Part shown: positions 8,191 through 23,077 of the stretch, in pieces
Position numbering within the stretch: position 1 is the stretch's first letter
How the letters are laid out: each line of letters starts with the position of its first letter
DNA from: Palleronia sp. THAF1
Lineage (GTDB): Bacteria; Pseudomonadota; Alphaproteobacteria; Rhodobacterales; Rhodobacteraceae
Direction: 5' to 3'
DNA length: 64,000 nt
Assembly: GCF_009363795.1 (NCBI RefSeq)
Contig: NZ_CP045420.1
Coordinates: 3,185,533-3,249,532 of the forward strand
Position numbers and translations under genes: made by a program
The notes under the pieces: model-generated
What the model saw: only the letters and a program-made list of their open reading frames with translations
What the model was told of the DNA's origin: nothing
The model's database searches: none

Positions 8191-11100
8191 ATGTCGAATC
8201 GCCCCGATACCGTCGAGCTGTCGATCACCTCGAACTTCACGTTCCTCACGGGTGCCTCGCACCCCGAGGAATACGTGGATCGGGCGGCTTTACTGGGGAT
8301 CAAGGCCATTGCGGTGGCGGATGAGAACTCTGTCGCCGGGATCGTGCGGGCCTTCGTGCGCATCAAGGAACTGCGGCGGCAGGTAGCGACGCGGCTGGCG
8401 TCTGATCCCATCGGGCCGCCGTGCCCCGCGCATCTCTCCGCTGGTCCGAGTGCTGACGTGACGACGGTGCCTCGCTTGGTGCCGGGCGCACGGATCGTTA
8501 CGGATCAGGGGTTTGCAGTCACTTACCTGCCCCGTGATCGCACCGCGTGGGGGCGCTTGTCGCGGCTTCTGACGCTGGGGCGGCGGCGGGCGAAGAAAGG
8601 TGAGTGTGCGCTGCGCCTGCCCGATCTGATCGAATGGGGCGAGGGTGCAGAGCTGCTGATCCACCCCGGCGGCCCGCCCGATTGGCAAAAGCAGGCCGCT
8701 CGGCTGATCGCGGCGCATCCCGGCCAGTGCAGCCTTGTTCTGTCGCCCCGCTACGACGGCGAAGACCCTGCGCGGTTCGACCGGACCACCCGCATCGCCG
8801 CCGATCTGGGCGTGCCGACGGTGGCCAGTGGACGGCCCGTCATGCACCACGGCAGCCGCCGCCGCTTGGCCGATGTGCTGACCGCAATCCGCACCGGCAC
8901 GCGTGTCGATGCGCTGGGGCGGGCGGCGCTGGCGAACGCCGAACAGCGGCTGCGCGGGCCGTATGAACTGCGTCGGCTTTTCGCTGGGCATCCCTCGGCC
9001 CTTGAACGCGCGGCGCTGGTGGCCGCGCGCTGCACTTTCTGCCTGAGCGAGCTGCGCTACGAATACCCTTCCGAGGCGACGGAAAGCGAGACCGCAGACC
9101 AGCGCCTTGAACGGCTCGCGCGCGAGGGGCTGAAGTGGCGCTATCCCAGCGGCGCGCCCGAGCATGTGCGCACGCTTCTGGCGCACGAACTCGATCTGAT
9201 CGCCAAGCTGAATTACGCGCCCTACTTCCTGACTGTGAACGACATCGTCGCCTTCGCGCGGTCTCGTAACATCCTGTGCCAAGGGCGCGGGTCGGCGGCG
9301 AACTCGGTGGTGTGCTACTGCCTGGGCGTCACCTCCGTCAGCCCCGAGATCGGCACCATGGTGTTCGAACGCTTCGTGTCAGAGGCGCGGGACGAGCCGC
9401 CCGATATCGACGTGGATTTCGAACACGAGCGTCGGGAAGAAGTGATCCAGCACATCTATGAACGCTACGGTCGCCACCGTGCGGGTCTGTGCGCGACGGT
9501 CATCCACTATCGTGGCAAGCGTGCGATCCGGGAAGTGGGCCGCGCGATGGGGCTGTCCGACGATACGCTGGCGGCGCTGTCGTCGCAGCTTTGGGGGTTC
9601 TTCGGCGTCAACGGGCTAGAGACGCACCGCATGGCCGAGATCGGGCTGGACAGTGCCGACCCGCGCCTGCGCCAGACGATGGACCTGATCTTCCAGATCA
9701 TCGGCTTCCCGCGCCACCTGTCCCAGCACGTCGGCGGCTTCGTCATCACCGAAGGGCGGCTGGACGAGTTGGTGCCCGTGGAAAACGCCAGCATGGAAGA
9801 TCGCACCATCATCTGCTGGGACAAGGACGACATCGACGCGCTGGGTATCCTGAAGGTGGATGTTCTGGCACTGGGGATGCTGACCTGCCTGCGCAAGGCG
9901 TTCGACTTGATCGAGCGGCACCACCGGCTGGACTACACGCTGGCCACCCTGCCGCCCGAATGCCCGGAAACCTATACGATGCTAAGCCGGGCGGATTCGC
10001 TGGGGGTGTTCCAAGTGGAAAGCCGGGCGCAGATGAACTTCCTGCCGCGGATGAAGCCCAAGACCTTCTATGACTTGGTGATTGAGGTCGCCATCATCCG
10101 TCCCGGTCCTATTCAGGGCGACATGCTGCACCCCTACCTGCGTCGGCGTGAGGGGAAGGAGCAGGTGACGTTCCCCTCGGACGCGCTGGGCCGGGTGCTG
10201 GGCAAGACGCTGGGGGTGCCGCTGTTTCAGGAACAGGCGATGCAGATCGCGATCATCGGGGCGGGCTTCAGCCCGGATGAAGCCGACCGTCTGCGCCGCG
10301 CACTGGCGACGTTCAAGAAGCTGGGCAACATCAGTGAATTCCGCAACCGGTTCCTCAAGGGGATGGCCGACAACGGCTATGAGGCCGAGTTCGCCGAACG
10401 CTGCTTCGCTCAGATCGAGGGGTTTGGATCGTATGGCTTCCCCGAAAGTCACGCCGCGAGCTTCGCGCTGCTGGTCTATGCGTCCGCGTGGATCAAGCGG
10501 CACCACCCCGGCATCTTCGCCTGTTCCCTGCTGAACGCGCAGCCCATGGGGTTCTACGCGCCCGCGCAGATCGTGCGGGATGCGCGCGAACACGGGGTCG
10601 AGGTGCGGCCCGTATCCATTCAGGACAGCTATTGGGACAACGTGATGGAGCCCGACGGGCGCGGCGGCCTCGCCCTGCGGCTGGGGTTCCGGCAGATCAA
10701 GGCGCTTTCGGAAGACGAGGGCAACTGGATCGCTGCCGCCCGCGCCAACGGCTATCCGGGGGTGGAAGACGTGTGGCGTCGGGCGGGCGTGTCGCCCAAG
10801 GCGTTGCGCATATTGGCCGAAGCCGACGCTTTCGCGCCCTTGGGCCTGTCGCGCCGTGACGCGATCTGGGCTGCGAAGGCGCTGGGCGGTGTGAAGCCCT
10901 TGCCCTTGTTTGGTGGGGATATCGACGGGGAGGGCATCGTGGAACCCGCCGCTTTGCTGCCCGAGATGACGGCGGGGGAAGAGGTGGTCGAGGATTACGT
11001 CTCCATGCGTTTGTCGCTGCGCGCCCACCCCATGAGCTTCCTGCGCGCGCGGCTGACGCCGGGAATGGGCCGCGTGCCGACAGGGCCGGTGGCCGAAGGA

Positions 11101-11196
11101 CGGCGGTTCACGGAAGCGCGCGGCCTGATCCGGTCAGAGGCCTGGGCCAAGGACGACGAGAGCGGTGGGCTGAAGTGCGTTAGCGTGCGCGAGTAG
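8191..11196 (+). CDS. dnaE2: Error-prone DNA polymerase DnaE2, C-terminally shortened
   Basis: DnaE2 (ImuC) is the C-family polymerase that works with ImuA and ImuB in SOS mutagenesis. The product of 1001 residues has the PHP domain at the start (VELSITSNFTFLTGASHPEEY, DENSVAG), the palm motif PDIDVDF with catalytic aspartates near residues 404-408, the third carboxylate in LKVDVLALGML, the FPESHAASFALLVYASAWIK segment and the helix-hairpin-helix region near 850. After the conserved LSLRAHPMSFLR it runs only about 45 more, unrelated-looking residues, so the usual C-terminal OB-fold part is absent. ATG at 8191 was chosen by alignment with family N-termini; the frame is open to 8107. imuA and imuB are not in this window. 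An SOS box lies directly upstream. Confidence 0.93.
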   Translation: MSNRPDTVELSITSNFTFLTGASHPEEYVDRAALLGIKAIAVADENSVAGIVRAFVRIKELRRQVATRLASDPIGPPCPAHLSAGPSADVTTVPRLVPGARIVTDQGFAVTYLPRDRTAWGRLSRLLTLGRRRAKKGECALRLPDLIEWGEGAELLIHPGGPPDWQKQAARLIAAHPGQCSLVLSPRYDGEDPARFDRTTRIAADLGVPTVASGRPVMHHGSRRRLADVLTAIRTGTRVDALGRAALANAEQRLRGPYELRRLFAGHPSALERAALVAARCTFCLSELRYEYPSEATESETADQRLERLAREGLKWRYPSGAPEHVRTLLAHELDLIAKLNYAPYFLTVNDIVAFARSRNILCQGRGSAANSVVCYCLGVTSVSPEIGTMVFERFVSEARDEPPDIDVDFEHERREEVIQHIYERYGRHRAGLCATVIHYRGKRAIREVGRAMGLSDDTLAALSSQLWGFFGVNGLETHRMAEIGLDSADPRLRQTMDLIFQIIGFPRHLSQHVGGFVITEGRLDELVPVENASMEDRTIICWDKDDIDALGILKVDVLALGMLTCLRKAFDLIERHHRLDYTLATLPPECPETYTMLSRADSLGVFQVESRAQMNFLPRMKPKTFYDLVIEVAIIRPGPIQGDMLHPYLRRREGKEQVTFPSDALGRVLGKTLGVPLFQEQAMQIAIIGAGFSPDEADRLRRALATFKKLGNISEFRNRFLKGMADNGYEAEFAERCFAQIEGFGSYGFPESHAASFALLVYASAWIKRHHPGIFACSLLNAQPMGFYAPAQIVRDAREHGVEVRPVSIQDSYWDNVMEPDGRGGLALRLGFRQIKALSEDEGNWIAAARANGYPGVEDVWRRAGVSPKALRILAEADAFAPLGLSRRDAIWAAKALGGVKPLPLFGGDIDGEGIVEPAALLPEMTAGEEVVEDYVSMRLSLRAHPMSFLRARLTPGMGRVPTGPVAEGRRFTEARGLIRSEAWAKDDESGGLKCVSVRE

Positions 11197-11502
11197 TCAG
11201 CGCTTGGACTTGCGCGGACCCTTCGGGATTTTGGAGCGGAAGGCGGGCGGACGTTTCGACACCCGGACTACGAACTTCTCTAAGCGGGGATGCGTGCGCA
11301 GCGCATCCAGCGTGTTGAAATTGCGCGCAAGCTCAGCCTCGGTCAACGTGGCGTGAATTTCCGAGTGGCAGATCTGATGGAGCAAAACGGTGGGACCACT
11401 CTTACCACCGCGCAGCTTCGGAATCAGGTGATGCAGGCTTTGCGGCACGCCCGACGGGATGGGGCGATGGCACAGGCCGCAGATCGGATCGGTGTCTTGC
11501 AT
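11197..11502 (-). CDS. HNH-endonuclease-like protein
   Basis: A 101-residue protein with a compact HNH/zinc-binding core: C-x2-C in CGLCHRPIP near residue 8, the HH pair in SLHHLIPKLRGG near residue 24, and HQICHSEIH near residue 43. A basic tail follows (KRPPAFRSKIPKGPRKSKR). Proteins of this form are common in Rhodobacteraceae and Sphingomonads and are presumed nucleases, with no settled role. ATG at 11502 gives the usual start just before the first C-x2-C; an upstream TTG at 11580 is less likely. It is convergent with dnaE2, the two stop codons being adjacent. Confidence 0.78.
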   Translation of the reverse strand: MQDTDPICGLCHRPIPSGVPQSLHHLIPKLRGGKSGPTVLLHQICHSEIHATLTEAELARNFNTLDALRTHPRLEKFVVRVSKRPPAFRSKIPKGPRKSKR

Positions 11503-11572
11503 TGGATGAAGATCAGTACAGGGCGGCGCCCAGGCAAGGGACCCGGTGTCGCGCCGGGGCGTTTTGGCTGTG

Positions 11573-12067
11573 ATGACCAAATACGAGACGTTTCACCTTC
11601 TGCCGGGCGACGATGTGCCCAACAACCCCGATTTGCCGGTGATCGTGGTGCGGGGTGCGTTCCGTCCCCCCGGTGATGCGGCCAAGCGATTGGCGGCGAA
11701 CGGTTGGACCGGCCTATGGACGTGGAGCGTTTTCGATCGTCATCACTTCCACCCCAATGCCCATGAGGTTCTGGCTGTGGCCAAGGGCGCCGCAGATTTG
11801 CGGCTGGGTGGCGCGTCCGGGCGCGATGTGGCTGTCGGTGCGGGTGACGCGCTGATCCTACCGGCCGGAACCGGGCATTGCTTGCTGGAGGGGCGTGACA
11901 GTTTTGAAGTTGTCGGAGCCTATCCGCCCGGTCAGCAAGATTACGAAACGCTGTGGGGCGGTGATCTGCTTAATGGCGTGTCGGAGCGCATCGCAAGGGT
12001 TCCGCTGCCCGGGACCGACCCGATTACCGGGGCGGCAGACACGTTACCAACAGCGTGGCGCGCCTAG
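11573..12067 (+). CDS. Cupin-fold protein (YjlB-like)
   Basis: A 164-residue single-domain protein. It has a double-stranded beta-helix pattern: W-WSVFDRHHFHPNAHEVLAV provides the metal-binding histidines and glutamate of cupin motif 1 near residues 58-70, and ALILPAGTGHCLL near residue 97 is motif 2 with its histidine. The sequence resembles the YjlB-type cupin family, whose function is not known. ATG at 11573. It starts 70 bp from the divergent HNH gene, and its last four bases overlap the convergent ppsR stop. Confidence 0.75.
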   Translation: MTKYETFHLLPGDDVPNNPDLPVIVVRGAFRPPGDAAKRLAANGWTGLWTWSVFDRHHFHPNAHEVLAVAKGAADLRLGGASGRDVAVGAGDALILPAGTGHCLLEGRDSFEVVGAYPPGQQDYETLWGGDLLNGVSERIARVPLPGTDPITGAADTLPTAWRA

Positions 12068-13518
12068 TCCTCTCGCGCAAGCAACGCGTACTTCCGCAGC
12101 TTCACGTAAAGCGACTGGCGCGACAGGCCCAGCATCTCAGCCGCCGCGACGCGGTTGTCGTCGGTGAGTTCCAGCGCCGTTTCGATGCACATCTTTTCGA
12201 TCACGTCGGTCGTTTCGGCGACGATCTCTTTCAATGTCGTGGCGCCCACAAGATCGCGGGCGGGGCGGACAGGGGTGCCGGATTGCGTCGTCTGGCCGGG
12301 ATCGACGCGGGGGGCGTCGCGCAGGATCAGGCCGAAGCCGGGGTGCTTCGGATCGGCCAGATGCACTGCCGACACCTCTACTGCGATTTCGTCTCCAAAG
12401 GGGGACGACAGGCGCGTGGCGAAAGATTTGATGCGCCCGTTGCGGCTGGCGTTGTCCAGCAGCACCTTCAGGTCCACCGCGCCGCGCACGAGGAAATCGG
12501 ACAGGGGGCGGCCCCGGATCACGTTGATCCCGTCCAGATCGGCCATCGACAGGAACGCCGCGTTGGCCGCCGTCACCCGGCCTGTGCGGTCGCAGAAGAC
12601 CAGACCGTCCGACGTCTGCTCGAACAATTGCGACAGACGGATCGAATCGTCGTTCAGGCCTTCGTCGGCGGAGTCCTGATCGAAGCGACACAGGACCAGC
12701 CGCTCGCCTGCCGCGCGAAAGGCGATCGGACGCATTTTGACGATCTGCTTGCCCGCGCGAACGGTGATCGAGATCGGGCCGGCGTCTTCGTCCTGCGCAT
12801 TGGCGGACATGGCCACCAGGTCGAGCGGGCCGGTTTCCTGACCGATCCACTTCGAAAGTGGACTGCCGGAAATTTCGTCGACCGTGCCGTTCAGCAGCCG
12901 CGCGGCTTTGCCGTTCAGCTCGGCGATCTTGCCGGTCTGCGCGTTCACGAAGACGACCGCATCGCGCGTCGTCTCCATCAGCACCTTCATGCGCGTCGAA
13001 ATCTCACGCTGGTGCTCATAGTCCCGTTCCAGCGCCATCTGGGTTTCGACAAGCTGCTGCTGCATCTGCGCCACTGGCTTCAGGTCGCGGCCCAGAAGCA
13101 GGATTGCGCCGTCGGGACCGATGGTGTGGAAACTGTAGCGCAGCGGATAGGCCAGACCGGTTTCGGGCAGGTGATTGAGTTCCAGCGGACGCGGAGAAGT
13201 GTTGCCCGCGTTCAGCTCTGCCAGTCGCGCGTCAAACTTCTCGACGCTTTCGCTGGTCAGCATCGAGCGGAACTCACGCCCCTGCCATCCACCAAGCGTG
13301 TCGGTAGCGGAATGGGCTGGGTTCACCAATACACTTAGCACTTCACCCAGGTCAGAAATCACCACCGAAATGTCGGACGCAGCCGCAATGATGTTGCCCA
13401 GCACGTCTGGTCCGATCAAGGGGATCGCCCCGCTCGACCAATATCGTGTGCCTCGGCTTGTCATCTGGCTTGCTTGTCCTTCGGTTCGGTCAGTGGTGGC
13501 GTGATGGTGTTGCGTCAT
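12064..13518 (-). CDS. ppsR: PpsR/CrtJ-type photosynthesis repressor
   Basis: PpsR/CrtJ represses bacteriochlorophyll, carotenoid and light-harvesting genes under oxygen and light by binding TGT-N12-ACA. The 484-residue product has an N-terminal domain and two PAS-like modules (DRTGRVTAANAAFLSM in the last), a Q-rich linker helix (MQQQLVETQMALERDYEHQREI), and a C-terminal Fis-type helix-turn-helix, DNRVAAAEMLGLSRQSLYVKL. A cysteine lies just before the HTH (EKMCIETALEL), matching the redox-active Cys of Rhodobacter PpsR, and a second lies in RLVLCRFDQ. Start at ATG 13518 overlaps ppaA by 29 bases; an internal ATG at 13464 is also possible. It is downstream of ppaA in one operon, and its sites are found upstream of bchF. 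Confidence 0.92.
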   Translation of the reverse strand: MTQHHHATTDRTEGQASQMTSRGTRYWSSGAIPLIGPDVLGNIIAAASDISVVISDLGEVLSVLVNPAHSATDTLGGWQGREFRSMLTSESVEKFDARLAELNAGNTSPRPLELNHLPETGLAYPLRYSFHTIGPDGAILLLGRDLKPVAQMQQQLVETQMALERDYEHQREISTRMKVLMETTRDAVVFVNAQTGKIAELNGKAARLLNGTVDEISGSPLSKWIGQETGPLDLVAMSANAQDEDAGPISITVRAGKQIVKMRPIAFRAAGERLVLCRFDQDSADEGLNDDSIRLSQLFEQTSDGLVFCDRTGRVTAANAAFLSMADLDGINVIRGRPLSDFLVRGAVDLKVLLDNASRNGRIKSFATRLSSPFGDEIAVEVSAVHLADPKHPGFGLILRDAPRVDPGQTTQSGTPVRPARDLVGATTLKEIVAETTDVIEKMCIETALELTDDNRVAAAEMLGLSRQSLYVKLRKYALLARED

Positions 13519-14257
13519 GTCCGGCTAATCGTAGTGCTTCTTGGGGGTCGCTTGTCACATGGTCCGCTCCGGTCAAGCGGATCACGGCGTCATGTCCTAT
13601 CTCAACGATCCCGCCACCGACGATCAGCGGAACCTTGCCTTCGGTGGCGCGGCGCAGCGCCGTGATGGTCTGATGGACTGCGCCCAGATCGTCCGACAGC
13701 GCGACAGAGACCATCACCACATCGAAATCAGAATCGGTGGCGATGTGGCGGACTTCCTCGGCGGGTCGGCCCAGAACCAGTCGGACGGACGCGCCGAAGC
13801 GACGCAACTGTCCGGTCAGGACCATCGCACCAAGCGTGTGGTACTCATCCGCCAGCACCATCACCATTATGTCATCTGCGGGCCCGTTCGGGTCCTCTGC
13901 CGACAGGGCACTGTCGCGCAAAAGCGCCTGCAAACGGGCCGAGCCAATGGTGACATCGGCGAAGCTGACCTGATCGGCGCACCACTCGTCACCCAATTCG
14001 CGGGCGACGGCGGGGACGTAGACATCGCAGATCTGCGCCACGGATACGCCCGACGCGCGCATCTCTGATATGGCGGAGTCGCGTTCTGCCGGGTCCGGCG
14101 TCGTCACGGCGGCACGCAGACGCGCGATCCATTTCGCGGATGTGGCGTCGGCACGGGCCCGGCGCTGCGCAATCGTGTCAAGCGCGCGCGCGACAAGGTC
14201 GGTCACTTCACTGGACCGCTCGGCTTGGAACTTTGGCTTCGGATCTTGCGATGCCAT
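13490..14257 (-). CDS. ppaA: PpaA/AerR cobalamin-binding regulator
   Basis: PpaA (AerR) is the B12-binding antirepressor/activator that works with PpsR/CrtJ. The 255-residue product has a helical N-terminal part and a B12-binding-like Rossmann domain; the corrinoid-contact motif appears as EYHTLGAMVLTGQLRRFG near residue 140, followed by VMVSVALSDD and LIVGGGIVEIG. ATG at 14257 is chosen; a GTG at 14269 would add four residues. It is the first gene of the ppaA-ppsR operon and is divergent from bchF. The intergenic region carries two PpsR boxes, one covering a likely -35 element for ppaA. Confidence 0.88.
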   Translation of the reverse strand: MASQDPKPKFQAERSSEVTDLVARALDTIAQRRARADATSAKWIARLRAAVTTPDPAERDSAISEMRASGVSVAQICDVYVPAVARELGDEWCADQVSFADVTIGSARLQALLRDSALSAEDPNGPADDIMVMVLADEYHTLGAMVLTGQLRRFGASVRLVLGRPAEEVRHIATDSDFDVVMVSVALSDDLGAVHQTITALRRATEGKVPLIVGGGIVEIGHDAVIRLTGADHVTSDPQEALRLAGHDATPSRHH

Positions 14258-14330
14258 GGTTTCGAACACCCCGCACGTCGCCCCGGCCCTACCGATGCGT
14301 GGGTAGAGTATGCCGCGTTCGGGGAGGCTT

Positions 14331-14348
14331 TGTCAAAATTATCTGACA
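14331..14348. promoter_or_regulatory. PpsR-binding palindrome, ppaA-proximal
   Basis: TGTCAAAATTATCTGACA matches the TGT-N12-ACA consensus exactly. Read on the minus strand its first half is TTGACA, a perfect -35, with CATACT 18 bases further toward ppaA as a possible -10, so PpsR bound here could block ppaA-ppsR transcription. Confidence 0.85.
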
Positions 14349-14383
14349 GGCGGCGGCGAGAAAGGCTGTCGACCGCCTCAAGG

Positions 14384-16281
<1,898 letters not shown>

Positions 16282-16285
<4 letters not shown>

Positions 16286-17794
16286 AACTCGCCGTGTGGA
16301 CATATGAGGGCCCGCCGCATGTCGGTGCGATGCGCGTCGCCACCGGAATGACCGGCCTGCACTACGTGCTGCACGCACCGCAGGGCGACACCTACGCCGA
16401 CCTGCTGTTCACCATGATCGAGCGGCGCGGCAAGCGGCCTCCGGTCACCTACACGACGTTCCAGGCGCGTGATCTGGGGGCGGACACCGCCGACCTGTTC
16501 CGCACGGCCTGCAACGACGCGGTGGCCCGTTTCGATCCGCAGGCGATCATCGTGGGTGCCTCTTGCACTGCCGAGCTGATCCAGGACGATCCCGGTGGCA
16601 TGGCGGAAACGCTTGGCTTCGACATCCCGGTCATCGCGCTGGAACTGCCCAGCTATCAGCGCAAGGAAAACTTCGGCGCGGACGAGACGTTCTACCAGAT
16701 CGTCAAGCGCCTTGCGCAGCCGATGGAGCGCACCGCGCGCGTCACCTGCAACATCCTTGGCCCCACCGGTCTGGGCTTTCGCCACCGTGACGACGTGCGC
16801 GAGATCACCGGACTGCTGGCTGACATGGGCGTCGAAGTGAACGTCTGCGCGCCGATGGGGGCGTCGCCCGCCGACATAACCCGCATGGGTGCTGCGCATT
16901 TCAACGTGCTGCTCTACCCTGAAACGGGCGAGACGGCGGCGCGCTGGTGCGAGAAGACCTTTGGTCAGCCGTTTACCAAGACCGTTCCCATCGGCGTTGG
17001 CGCAACCCGCGATTTCGTGGCGGAAGTGCTGGAATTGGCCGAAGGCGCGACCGTCCCGTCCGAAGAGGCGCTGCGCCTGCCGTGGTATTCGGCCTCGGTT
17101 GATTCCACCTACCTGACCGGCAAGCGCGTGTTCCTCTTCGGCGACGCAACGCACGTCATGGCCATGGCCCGCGTCGCCCGCGACGAGATGGGGTTCGAGG
17201 TCGTCGGCATGGGCTGCTACAACCGCGAATTCGCCCGGCCCATGCGTGCGATGGCCAAGGAATACGGCCTGACCGCGCTGATCACCGAAGACTATCTGGA
17301 CGTCGAGCAGGCCATCGAAGCCGCCGCGCCAGAGATGATTCTCGGCACCCAGATGGAGCGCCATATCGGCAAGCGTCTGGGCATTCCCTGTTCGGTGATC
17401 TCTGCCCCCGTCCACGTGCAGGATTTCCCGGCCCGCTACTCTCCGGTCATGGGGTTCGAGGGCGCGAACGTGCTGTTCGACACGCTGGTTCATCCGCTGG
17501 TCATGGGGCTGGAAGAACACCTGCTGCACATGTTCCGCGAAGACTTCGAGTTCCACGACGACGCCGGTGCCAGCCATCATGGCGGCAAGGCAAAAGCGCG
17601 TATCGAAGAGACGCCTGTGGAAACTGCCGAGACCGGCAGTGACGTGGTCGTCTGGCTGGATGCGGCCGAACGCGAGCTGAAGAAGATCCCGTTCTTCGTG
17701 CGTGGCAAGGCGCGTCGGAACACCGAAGCCTTCGCCGCAGAGCGGGGCGTGACAGAGATTTCCGTCGATACGCTGTATGAAGCGAAGGCCCATT

Positions 17795-17805
<11 letters not shown>
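16282..17805 (+). CDS. bchB: Dark protochlorophyllide reductase, subunit B
   Basis: BchB is the second half of the NB-protein and supplies an unusual aspartate ligand plus cysteines to the shared [4Fe-4S] cluster. The 507-residue product starts [20 protein letters not shown]. It contains [18 protein letters not shown] near residue 94, the [14 protein letters not shown] segment, and a C-terminal domain beginning [27 protein letters not shown] with [16 protein letters not shown] at the end, typical of the family. No strong Shine-Dalgarno is seen; the start sits in a hairpin and overlaps the stop of the small ORF upstream. The 3' end overlaps bchH by 11 bases. Confidence 0.96.
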
Positions 17806-22354
<4,549 letters not shown>

Positions 22355-22355
<1 letters not shown>

Positions 22356-23077
22356 TGCCTGACGCGATACCATCCCTTGACGCACGTCGAGCGCTTGATC
22401 GCTGGACGCCCACGCGTGAGCGGGTGAAAGACTATTTCGACTCCACCGCGACCGACACCTGGGCGCGGCTGACGTCGGATGAGAAGGTGTCGCGCATCCG
22501 CGAGACCGTGCGCGCCGGGCGTGACCGGATGCGTGCGCTCATGCTGTCGCGTTTGCCCGAGGACCTGTCCGGATGTCGCGTTCTGGATGCCGGTTGCGGT
22601 GTCGGGCAGATGAGCCAGGCCTTGGCCGAGCGCGGCGCCGAGGTCGTGGCCGTGGATATCGCGCCGGCCATCCTTGACGTCGCGAAGCGGCGGATGCCGG
22701 AAGAACTGCGCGACCGCGTCACCTTCATCGCGGGTGACCTGAGCGATGACGGTCTGGGCGACTTCGATCATGTCGTCGCGATGGACAGCCTGATATACTA
22801 CGAGGCGGCTGAAATCTGTTCGACGCTGGCCAGCCTTGACCCGCGTGTGTCGGGCAAGATCGTGTTCACCGTGGCGCCAAGCACGCCGATGTTGATGATG
22901 ATGTGGGGCGCCGGACGGCTGTTTCCGAAAGCCGATCGCGCGCCGGTCATGGTGCCGCAATCGCCGAAGCGTCTGGCACGGCAACTGACCAAGGCGGGCT
23001 GCGTGCGTCTGCTGCGCCCGGTCGAGCGCGTGAACTCCGGCTTCTACATCTCCCATTGCATGGAGGTTCTGCCGTGA
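22355..23077 (+). CDS. bchM: Mg-protoporphyrin IX O-methyltransferase
   Basis: BchM uses SAM to methylate the C13 propionate of Mg-protoporphyrin IX, making the substrate for AcsF. The 240-residue product has motif I VLDAGCGVGQMSQALAERGAEV near residue 73, VVAVDIAP, DHVVAMDSLIYY, and the family end FYISHCMEVLP. ATG at 22355. The last bases overlap the GTG start of lhaA, so BchM and LhaA are translated in step. Confidence 0.95.

Noticed and set aside
9982..11028. Minus-strand open frame (348 codons) opposite dnaE2.
   Set aside because: Composition artefact opposite a conserved polymerase; no ribosome-binding site or motif.
11035..11196. Frameshift hiding the rest of dnaE2.
   Set aside because: Reading the other two frames to the convergent HNH gene shows no OB-domain sequence, so a simple frameshift does not explain the short end.
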